The notes beneath the pieces are model-generated. The model made no database searches. It was not told the origin of the DNA and saw only the letters and a program-made list of their open reading frames with translations. 64,000 bases of DNA from Rugalucina vietnamica (lineage: Eukaryota; Mollusca; Bivalvia; Lucinida; Lucinidae), in assembly GCA_964017185.1 (NCBI GenBank), contig OZ024870.1, positions 30,589,621 to 30,653,620 of the forward strand, in the 5' to 3' direction. Positions 29,401-41,400 of this stretch are shown here, in pieces. Every line of letters starts with the position of its first letter. Positions within the stretch are counted from its first letter, which is position 1. Both the position numbers and the translations under genes were made by a program.

Positions 29401-32400
29401 GCTCATTCCTAGCAAGTTTTTTGCCATTAAATGACATTTTCCTGTTTTTTTTCCATTCAAATGCATGGGCGGCCTAAGTTGACCTTGCTGTAAAAAAGGT
29501 CTAGGTCATCCCAAGGTCATGATTTATACAAACTTTGTAAAGCTTCATTGCCTGATGCTTCATGCCAAGTATCAAAATCATAGGCCTTCTGGTTTTGGAG
29601 AAGAAGAGTTTTAAAGGTTTTTGCTATTTATAGCCATGGCGGCCATCTTGGTCAAATGACCTTGACCATTTACATAAACTTTCATTCACTCTTCCTCAGA
29701 ATGCTCCACATAAAGTTTGGCTTTGATTGGCCAAGCGATTTCAGAGAAGAAGATGTTTGAATATTATGGTCATGCACATGTATATAGCCCCGGAACAGGG
29801 GCAGACAACCCTCTGGGCCCAAAATATTTTCATAAACATGAATATTCTGTCCATTTGCTCATTCCTAGCAAGTTTTTGCCATTAAATGACATTTTCCAAT
29901 TTTTTCCCATTCAAATGCATGGGCGGCCTACGTTGACCTTGCCGTAAAAAAGGTCAAGGTCATTGCATGGTCATGATTTATACAAACTTTGTAGAGCTTC
30001 ATTGCCTGATGCTTCATGCCAAGTTTCAAAATCATAGGCCTTCTGGTTCTGGAGAAGAAGATTTTTAAAGGTTTTGGCTATTTATAGCCATGGCGGCCAT
30101 CTTGGTCATGTGACCTGGACCATTTATACAAACTTTCGTTCCCCCTTCCTAAGGATGCTCCACACGAAGTTTGGCTTTGATTGGCCAAGTGGTTTCAGAG
30201 GAGAAGATCTTTGAAATTGTGAACGACGGACGACGGACGACGGACGACGACGGACGACGACGGACGCCGGAGCATGGGTATACTATAAGCTCACCTGTGA
30301 GCCTTCGGCTCAGGTGAGCTAAAAATGCACAAAAATTTTATAAGAGATGTGTACGCTATGACTATGTTGCATTTTCCAAAAAGCTAATACTTGCTTTGGG
30401 GGAGCGATACAAGTCCGAAAATTGCTACGTTTTGTGTCTAAACTGCATTAAATCCATCAATGAGCTGCCATGTTAGCATTCAACAGGTCTGTAATAGAGA
30501 TTTCTTACCAAAATTCAAATGCGTTCTCTAGGCTTAAAATGCACGTTGAAGTATAGCGCAAAAGTGATAGAGAGCACTCTCATTGTTTACAAAGGTAGCG
30601 TGTGCAAAAATGGAGGAAAAAAAATCGAAGTCGGATGAGCAAACGATTGCACCTTCAGTGGCACAAGGGTACTTTCCCAAGGGTGCTCGAGTGCGCATAC
30701 AGCAAGTTAAAGGTTAAATACAGGAACTACAACCACCCACAGACCTGCATTTTGGAAAAAGACAACCACCACCAAGATAATGTTTTTACGAACTCCCACA
30801 ACCCACAGGATTTGAACACAAACGAACCCAACAACCCAGAAGAAAATATAGTGTGTGCCGTCAAAGACCCCCTCATTTTTTTTTCTGGAACAGCCCTAAC
30901 CAACACCTATCCCCCAAAAATAAGACAAATGAAAATGAGTTATGTTTCGATGTAACGCGAGCCACCTGTATTTCACATCAGAAATACATTCAGTAAAGCT
31001 TTCATTGTATCACATCTTTCACACACTTTGAAAATTCAGGTGCAGACATACCGACGCAAAATGATGTACCAAACCCAAAAGTAACAAACAAAATATTTGT
31101 ATTCATCAAATTGTATTTGATGTGTGCTGAAGAGCCACTCAGAAATGACAACAGTGCAGATGCTATACCTTTAGTTTTTTCATCATCTTTATCTAAAAAT
31201 AAGGATATTTCTGAGTTGATTGTATGGAATAAAACTCAGAGCTGTAAGGCACAGATTCAAATTTTCTCACAAAAATATGATCTATGTGTGTATTGAGAAA
31301 ATTTTCTGGCATAGATTGGATTGGCCATCCTCCTCTACCCACAATTGTCTGTTTCAAGGTCACCAGTTCATTCTGTTAAATCTTTCTAAAACAATTTGCA
31401 GAAATCGTTTTGTGATGTGCCCTAATGGTCTGCAGCGATCGGAAGCCAGGTCAGTTGGACAACAACCTACAGCAAAGTGTTCATTGACTTGCTGTATGTT
31501 TAACTTTAGGTTTCTGTCTAATCGGTCAGGCATCCAATCATCACACTCTATTTTGTCATATGTCATGTGGTGTTGGATCAATCTGGGCTGTAAGAAAATT
31601 TGGTTATAACAGGTATACTGAGTGCTGCAGATTAAAGATAAGGTTTGTGCTTGTGCCTCAACTAAGTCATCTGGATATAAGGGTTTACTTCTAGCCCATG
31701 AAGTTCAATTAAATACAGTTTTGATCTTCTCTAATTTTTTAATAGACATCTTTTTCTTACCTTCTTTGATGCATCTTCTTCCTTTGCTCTCATGGCTCGT
31801 TTCAAGGTCATCAGCTCATTTTGTAACTCATCAAACAAGAATTTTTCCTCCGAATTTAGAGAGCTGCGTCTGCTGAACTCAGAGCCAGTGCTTGGTGCTC
31901 GGACAATCTTGGTAGAACCTTTACCCTGAAGCAAGATTTATTTCTTATCATTACTCTGAAATTACTTGACTATTGATTGATTGATTGATGTTTAATGACG
32001 AGTCAACCCTAATGGGTCATTAGCGTCTAACAATTGTAAGATGCATAATTTAGTTAAAAGAAATGTGATATGTTAAGAATGAATCAAAGGTATAAACAAT
32101 TATTCTGCCAGCAGAATGATAATGTGATTAAGTTGAAATGGTATATTTGACTATTGCATATCAGGAACATATCATTAAATTTTGATCTACTTACTGAACA
32201 TCCTGCCAGCCTGCAACTACATCTTTCCTTATAAACACATACATATCTTTAACTGGAATAGTGGGGAATGTTTCAAGTTTGTTCCATCATACCAGTTTGT
32301 ATTTGTTTGCTTTCAATGTCATATCTTCAACATCTATTCAAACACCTTTAGCATGATGTTATGGACACTTTTTCACTCATCATCAATTTAATAACAAATC

Positions 32401-35400
32401 CAGTTTCGAGGTAAGGTATATTTTGCTTTACCTGTTTAGCCCTGTTCTGTGCCTCTTTGAGGGCATTTTTCAGCCTCAGTACCTCAGCATTCAGTCTCTT
32501 GATCTCTTCATCATCTGCTTGCTTCTCTTCTTTTGCCTGAAAGCAAAATAAGTCAATCTTTTCATGATTTGCTGTGGTCTAATGAGTACAGTATGTGTTT
32601 AAATTGGGCAACATTAAACAAGATGGTACATGTATTTCCTAAATGCAAATGGCAAACTTCATGTCACTATTGTGTTATGTGACTACTTTTGTTTACAAAA
32701 TTAAGGAATTCTCAGAAGAAAATAAATATCGACATGTGGATAATATCAAGTGAAATTTGTGTTGGTCTTGTTGCCAATAACAACTATTTGAAAGTGAAGT
32801 ACAGGAACAATAAAGTATTGCAATACAACCTCATTATAACACTATCTTTGGGGATCAAAAAAGCAGACCATGTTATAAGTGAAACTGTGTTATATTGAGG
32901 TAACTTACTATAGCCATATAGCAAAATAATCAATTTGAAAGCCATGAAAAGACCGTGTTATACTGAAAACTGCATTATAGTGAGGCACATTATAATGAGG
33001 TTGAAGTGTATTACATTTGCTGTAAACAGAATATATGTTAAACGTTTGCTGAGTTTAGTCTTGACAACCACTGCTGACCCAGATCTGACAGCTTCTACTG
33101 TGACCATAAGTTTCTCTGCCTCCTACTTGCACAGCTTAAGCCATATATCTAGTGTAGGATTCATTCATTTAAATTTTAGTTGGGTTACATGTTTTAGGGT
33201 CATGCGCGGATCCAGAGGGGGGGACCGGGGGTCCGGACCCCCCCTGGAATTTGAAAATTTTACCTTAAAAAGGTAATTTTTTGGGGTTGGACCCCCCTCG
33301 TTTGTGACCAAAAATTACCATTTTCGTTGGACCCCCTCTCATGAAAATTTCTGGATCCGCGCATGAGGGTGACCACAGTTTTAGAAAAAGTAGTTATGGC
33401 ATAAAATATTTACATGTGCAAGTGAAAGGTTTGCAAGAACAGTGCAGGTTAGGGAAGTTTTTCTTGATTTCTTTTGCAGATGAAAACCAATTTTTTTTTC
33501 TTCTGTGCATTACTAGTCAAAAACTCTTCGTGTGTGAATGCTTCAAACCTCTACTTACTACATCAAACTGTTCAAAAATCAAAAATATGCATAGATGTAG
33601 ACATTAGATGCTTTGCAAATTTGGCAATAGCATTAAATAACTAGAAAATGTGTTTATGAAACACTATGCCCCCAACTGGTAAGTCACTTTCAAGATGTAA
33701 AAATGTCCAAAATATGCCTAAATTCATATTGTAAAAAAAAGTGACAAAAATTAATCTGAGGAGTATATATATCCCAACCACATGCATATCTTCAAAGCAT
33801 GGTCACAATGTCTGCAAAGTTTCAAAAGTGATGGTATTAAATTGTAGGAGGAGTTGCGCACACAAGGTACCCATACTGTGTACATCCTCTTATCTCAATA
33901 ACCGCACTTTACCCCCATTTTCCTATGTTTTGGGGGTAAAGTGCGGTGTCCACTTATGCTGTTATACATGCTGTGATTATATACAGCTTATCAGTGTTGA
34001 GCTGCCTCTCCTGGGTAATTATGCAAGGAATGGTCGGATTTACTGTAATCTGATACCTAGAATTCCAGGTATTTTACAGTACAAACCAAACCCTAAAATA
34101 AATTTTTGTTCATTTTTCATCATAATTCAGTTTAATAAAAATAATTGAAATAATCATAAAAAGTTAAGCACCATAACATTTTCAATGGTCTAAATCGGTT
34201 CTGTATTAAGGATTTTGTATGGTCATTTGTACATGCTGATCAGAGCAGATGTTCCTTACCTGGAATTTCTTATCAGAGGCTGCTTTACTGCCTTTTGCAC
34301 CATGGGTGTCTAATTACCAAAGTGGATTTTTGGAGTTAAGAGAATGTACACACTATGCCTTTGTCCATTCACTAAAATGCCAGAAAAAATGACTAAGTTC
34401 AAATTGTGAAAAAAATGACAAAAAATAATCCAAGGATTATATCCAAACCACATGCATATCTTCAGACCATGCCCATAACACATGTAAAGTTTTAAATGAA
34501 TTGGCATGAAACTGTAGGAGGTGTTGCGCACACAAGGTACCCACTGCCCATTCACTTTCATTGTGAAAATGCCCGAAAAATGGCTAAGTTCAAATTGCAA
34601 AAAAGTGACAAAAATTAATCTGAGGATTATATCCAAACCACATGCATATCTTCAAAGCATGGTCACAACATCTGTAAAGTTTCAAGAGAATTGGAATAAA
34701 ACTGTAGGAGGAGTTGCGCATACAAGGTAGCCACTATCTATTAACTGTATCAAGAATTAAAAAGGGAAATAACTCTCACAGAATGGGCCCCTAGCCCCTT
34801 GAATTACCTGAAAGAAAAAGTCCCCTTAATTTTCATATACAAACTACATACCAAATTTCAAGATCCTAGCTCTAACTGTTCCTGACCGAATGCTCACGCA
34901 TTACAGATGGACAGACAGACAGACAGACAGACAGACTGACTGACTGACTGACTGCACTCACTGCACTGCAAGGACAGACCCAAACCAATATGCCCCCTCA
35001 ACTTCTTCCGAAGTTGGGGGCATAATAAAAACATTCTCTAAAAGTCACATCAAATAGTCATACATGTAGTAAGGCATGTTTTGTGATAAATCATGACACA
35101 AATGCATATCTTACAGTAAAAGATGTTAGTAACATCTTTACTAACTTCAAAGACCCTCCAGACCCATTTTACAGCCATACAATACCTTACCTCTATCTCT
35201 CTTCGCTTTATCATCCCATTCAGCTAGTTTAGCTGCGGCATCTTTTGACCGCTTCCTCAGAGACTGAAACTTGTGAACAGACTCGTCAAGCTTAGATTTA
35301 GTCTGTAAATACCCCTGCCCCTCCCCTGATGCCGCTTACTGCCATACATTACCTATCTCTCTTCACTCTGTTTAGCCAGTTTGGCCTTTGAGTCCATCAG

Positions 35401-38400
35401 CCTCTCACTCAGTGACTGGTTCTTGTATCAGACTTGTCCACCTTGGTCTTAGTCAACCATTTACCCCCACCCTTCCCCTGATGCAGAATACTGCAACAAA
35501 TTACCTTGGCTCTATCTCTCTTCACTTTATCATCCCTTTTAGCCAATTTAGCTTCAGCATCCTTCAGCCTCTCCCTCAGTGACTGGTTTTCATGGTCAGA
35601 CTTGTCCAGTTTTGTCTTAGTCTGTTCAATGTCCTTGAAACTCTTGTTCATTCTGTCCGAGACAAAGCCCTGGAGATCTTTAAATGTGTGGCCAAGGTAG
35701 TCTTTGTCATTTTCTGGCTCGATGGAATGCTGGAAGAAAGTACATGTACTTGTAATGCAATTAAATTATATCCATTGGCAAATGATTTTTTCACTGATAT
35801 ATGAAAACAGCATACTTGCACTGTGGACTAGTATACATACAAATTAACATTCAGTTTTGTTCTTTTAACTCCTTGTGTAGGGATCGGCCATTTGGGCACA
35901 ACAAAAATGTTCAATTCTGGAGAAAAACCAGAGGACCATAGGTCCTGAGAACACTCACCTAAAGCCTTACCTTGGAGTATTAAGTCATCATCAAATGACC
36001 TTGACCTTGAATACTCAAACACCTTTATTGACTTCATAACCTTATTGCATCTGCAAAGTTTCAGGTCTCGGGCTGCAATAGTTTCCAAACCCAGTGATTT
36101 CTGAGAAAACCATAATTTTAATTTTGATATTTAAATGACCTGGGGTCAAGGTCATGAAATGACCTTGGCCTTCATTAATTACTTACCTTCATTGACTCCA
36201 TTAGTTGTCTGCATCTAGCAACTTTCAGGTCTCAGGCTGCAACAGTTTCCAAAATATCCATTGTTTTCGCCTTTTCCCATGTAAAAGCCTATGTTTACAA
36301 AATTGACCTTGCCATAAAATATGTCAAGGTCATCCTAGGGTCATCATTTCAACAAACTATGATGGGCTGGAGTCCCAAATGCTATATACCAAGTTTCGAG
36401 TAAATCGGCCAGCCGGTTCTGGAGAAGATTTTTGAAAGTTTTTTACCATATATGGGCGTGGCGGCCATCTTGGTCATGTGACCTGGATTTCGCGATCAAA
36501 CTTTCTTCACCCCTACCCATGGATACTCCACATAAAATTTCACTTTGATTGGCCAAGCGGTTTGAGAGGAGAAGATCTTTGAAAAGTGAGTATGAATGAC
36601 AGACTGGCCAAGGTCATGAGATGACCTTGACCTAAATTAATCACATCCCTTCATCTACTCCATTAGTTGTTTGCATCTACCATTTTTCAGGCCTCAGGCT
36701 GCAATAGTTTTCAAAAAATCCATAGTTTTCACTTTTTCCCATGTAAAAGCCTATGTTTCCAAAATTGACCTTGCCATAAAATATGTTAAGTCACCCTATC
36801 ACCCTAGGGTCATCATTTTATCAAACTATGATGGGCTGGAGTCCCATTAATACATACGAAGTTTCATGAAAATCGGCCTGCCGGTTCTGGAGAAGAAGAT
36901 TTTTGAGTGGTTTTTACCATATATGAGCGTGGCGGCCATCTTGGTCATGTGACCTGGATTTCGTGATCAAACTATCATTATCTCTACCCATGGATGCTCC
37001 ACATAAAATTTCAGTTTGATTGGCCATGCAGTTTCAGAGAATAAGATCTTTGAAAAGTGTGTATGGAGGACAGACTGGTCAAGGTCAAGAGATGACCTTG
37101 ACCTAAATTAATCACATACCTTCATTATTTGTTTTGCATCTATCACTTTTCAGGCCTCAGGCTGCAATAGTTTTCAAAAAATCCATAATTTTCACTTTTT
37201 CCCATGTAAAAATCCTATGTTTACAAAATTGACCTTGCCGTAAAATAGGTCAGGGTCACGCTAGGGTCATCATTTGATCAAATTATGATGGGCTGTAGTC
37301 CCAAATGCTACATACCAAGTTTCGTGAAAATCAGCCTTCCGATTCATGAGAAGAAGATTTTTGAGTGGTTTTTACCATATTTGGGCGTGGCGGCCATCTT
37401 GGTCATGTGACCTGGATTTCGCGATCAAACTTTCTTCACCCCTACCCATGGATGCTCCACATAAAATTTCACTTTGATTGGCCAAGCTGTTTCAGAGGAG
37501 AAGATCTTTGAAAAGTGTGTATGGACGACAGACTGGCCAAGGTCAAGAGATGACCTTGACCTAAATTAATCACATACCTTCATCTACTCCATTAGTTGTT
37601 TTCATCTACCACTTTTCAGGCCTCAGGCTGCAATAGTTTTCAAAAAATCCATAGTTTTCACTTTTTCCCATGTAAAAGCCTATGTTTCCAAAATTGACCT
37701 TGCCGTAAAATAGGTCAAGGTCAACCCAGGGTCATCATTTTAGCAAATTATGATGGGGTGGAGTCCCAGATGCTACATACCAAGTTTCGTGGAAATCGGC
37801 CAACCGGTTCTGGAGAAGAAGATTTTTGAAGGGTTTTTACCATATATGGGCGCGGTGGCCATCTTGGTCATGTGATCAAGTTCCCGTGAACAAACTTTCA
37901 TTCCTCCTACCCATGGAGGCTCCACATAAAATTTCAACTTGATCGGCCAAGTGGTTTCAGAGAAGAAGATCTTTGAAATTGTGAACGCCGACGACGGACG
38001 GACGCCGGAGCATGGGTATACTATAAGCTCACCTGTGAGCCTTTGGCTCATGGTGAGCTAAAAAGCAGGCATCTTTCTTACTTACTAAGCCAACATACCC
38101 TACATACAAAGGATTAAGATTTTTATCAATATTAGTATGTTTAATTGCTTTTAGATGCATGTTTAAAGTGACCTACCCTTCCTTGCTTAAGGCTAGTTGA
38201 AAGGTCTTTCAGCCGTTGCCTTAAGTCTTTATTAGGAGTAGATTCTAGCAGGCTCTTCTGTAATTTACTGGTGTCAGCATCCATCCTGTCTCGAAGGTTC
38301 ACATTCTGGGCCTACATAATATTAGGACATTGATCTTACAGCATAATCAGAGAGGTTATTCTGACTCAGAAATATCATGAGAGAAAATCGCTAATTCAAC

Positions 38401-41400
38401 TGAAATTGATAAATAGCCTGCCAAAAATGCTCGTGAGGGCGTAGGCATTATACGAAGATAGATAAGATTTTCCTCTTATTTGGCCAATTTCAATGAGATT
38501 TTTGGCCAAAAGAAATGAATAAATCTCTCAAAATCACCCCAGAAGAAAATCCCTGAATTATGCACCTTATCTGGAGGATTTCATGGCTTATCTGTTCCAT
38601 TTTTAAAACACAACAAATGTTATATATCATATTAATTTTCATAGACATGCTTAAAATGCAACACTTTCAATTTAATTACAATCTTTCGTTAATTGTTTGT
38701 GTAATGTCTGTTTTGTTTACATTGTTAATGTAATGTCTGTCTCTGTGTATAGAAAGATGATTTATTTGTCTTCAGGTTTTACAACCTACAAATTTAAGTC
38801 ACAAGAAAAAAAAATCTTCTGTTTGCTGCAGAAGCTCTAGATCACTAAATCAAACTTGCACACGTCACAACCCATTTTACAAGTACATGTTGTTCACATT
38901 ACTTCAACAAGGAGCTTTCAAGAATTGGTAGTTCATTCTGAACAAATGAGACATGAACTGTATAGATATGTCTCTATGACAATGTATACCTTAAGATTTT
39001 CCATTTGTTGAGTCAGCTTTCTTATTTCATCTTCTTTCTTTTGTACTTCCTTAGCCTTTCTCTCTCCCTCAGCTGCCTTCTGTCTTTCTGTTTGAAGTTG
39101 CTTCTCCAAGGTCTGTTTATCAGCCTGTAACATACAGCATAATTCCTATGTTAACATGCCTAATCTGTAACAGCTGTGACAGTTTCCTTATTATTCCATT
39201 CTCTTGAACTTCCAGTCTTTTTCTCATCAAAAAAAACATGTCCATACAATGAAAAACCCCCTTGAACCCCACTATTAAATAGCAAAACTGGGGTATGCAG
39301 GGGTATACCGATTTTTCTTATGTTTGATCCAAAACATAGATTGTGGGTACTCAGCGAGGCGGTTCTAACATGTACCCATAATCTATGTTTTGAGCAAAAA
39401 TATGAAAAGAATTCTACTGAAAATTTTCAATTTTTACAACGTCAGAAAAATCTGTATATAACATGGGCGTGTTTTTGTAATGTCCTTCTCTGCTGTCATC
39501 TGTCTCTCTATTCATGCTATTTGAAGCTGCCTCTCCTGTGACTGATTGTCATCTTGTAAATATACGCCACAACCATTGTGTTAACCTGCCTATTTGCTAA
39601 CTGTTAAAGACAGGGTTTTCATGGCGGTGGGGTGGGGGGTCTGGTTTCCAACATCAAAGAGAACAGGTAGCCAGACAGTAGAAGTGGGCCTGGATTACAC
39701 CATGCAGGCTGGCTACCTGTAGGAGTCATAAAATTTTCTCATTTCTAAATACATATGGGCCACATCACGAGAAAACCAACAATTAGGGTTTCCGACAAGT
39801 TCCGACACAAACCAGCATGTTCAGTCACAGAAGCAGGTTACTCTAAATTTTGGATTTAAAAAGTAAAGGAATAGTACTACCCATGTAGCAAAAATTACTG
39901 CAAAGCTGATTTGCGCCTGTGGTTTTGCCTATGCATTTTGTTGGTTTTCTTATGCAGCAGCTCAAATACATGTACATATCATAGATAAATGATGACAAAT
40001 GAATTTGTTGTATAGTTATATACATAAAAGACTGAAGGGAACCAATGCAATTTGTTAAAAAATTCCATCACATAGTGCAAGTTATGAAGCATAATGTTTC
40101 AAAGCTGAATGAACAAGTACCAAAATGAACATTAACATCACATAGTACTACAATAAGTAAAATGGCATGAAAATTATCATTCTGAAACATAAATATGTTA
40201 ATAATTAACCATTAATACAATAGGAAAGACAATAATACATAATGCAGCATGCATCAAAAATTTCAATTCAGTTGTTTAACTAAGTTACAATACATTTTAC
40301 GGTAATCTTACCTGTGCCTTTTTCTCCACCTCTCTGAGGGCTTTGGCGAGAGAGGTGTCATCTGACTCCTTATCCTTGGGGGAGGAGTTTAACGGCTACA
40401 GACAGACACACAAACATACATACGCAGGTGAACATGATGGGTGATAAAATTGATTAACATGCAGTTTTCTTATGTTCATATGAGAAGAATATATGCAAAA
40501 TGCATTATTGACATTTAAATGTTTATACACAGAACATGCTGAATATAAGCATATCAAATGAAAATTGAAATCATAGAATTCTACTGCTAATATGTACTGC
40601 ATAACATTTTTCTGTATTTTATTTATAATTCAATGTCTGAATATCTCTAATGATTAATTAGTTTTGATATAAAATGCATTGTCAAAATATAGGAAAACAT
40701 TCCTTAAAATGTTAAAGTCTAGCTAAGATGAAGAAATCTAGACAAGAAATGGGTTAAAAATCAAAGACATTATATTCAACTGTAATCAAAATGTTAGAAA
40801 GCTATTTATAAGGGGTTATAAGGAAAATAGTATCCATCTACGATTTTTTTCATTATATCCAGTTGTGTCTTACAAGTTTTACATAGTTTTCATGTATGTG
40901 ATGGCATCTATTTGCAACTTATATTGCGGTCTATGACTTGCATTATTGTTTTTTATCCACAGCCTTAGCTGAGGTCATGGCTGGATAGTGAGTTATCTTA
41001 ATCATACATCCTTAAGAATGGTTCCAGAAGTTGTCATAGAAATATTGGAGCCGTGTCATGAGAAAACCAAGAATGTGGTTTCCGAACAGGTCAGACACAA
41101 ACAGAGCTGTACATCACAAAAACATGTCCGTGCGATGTATACCCCTTTGAACCCCACTTTTATATAGAAAAACTGGGGTTTGCAGGGGTAAACCTAATTT
41201 TCTTATTTCTGATCCAAAACATACATTGTGGGTACTCGTTAGAACCGCCTCATCGAGGCGGTTCTAACGTGTACCCACAATATATGTTTTGAGCAAAAAT
41301 AATAAAAATATCAAAATTTTTCTGGTAAAATTTTCAATTCTTACGGCTGAAAAAATTCTCTGTATATTGCATAGGCCAGTTTTCATAATGACAAGCACAG

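Larger units (their letters stand above)
33640..35030 (+). mobile_element. Element D, tandem-core repeat with terminal hairpin (possibly two insertions)
   Basis: Units of about 200 bp containing CCACATGCATATCTTCA and GTAGGAGGAGTTGCGCA recur near 33742, 34430 and 34610. The right end has a GACAGACA/GACTGACT tract and then a hairpin, GCCCCCTCAACTTCTTCCGA continuing AGTTGGGGGC, followed by ATAATAAAA. Architecture is like family C. Unrelated DNA at 33880-34320, which includes CNTRL exon 23, separates the two parts, so two insertions are possible. Confidence 0.6.

Noticed and set aside
30602-30955. 117-codon plus-strand ORF
   Set aside because: It covers the right end of a TIR element and is not conserved in the left arm; no recognisable domain.
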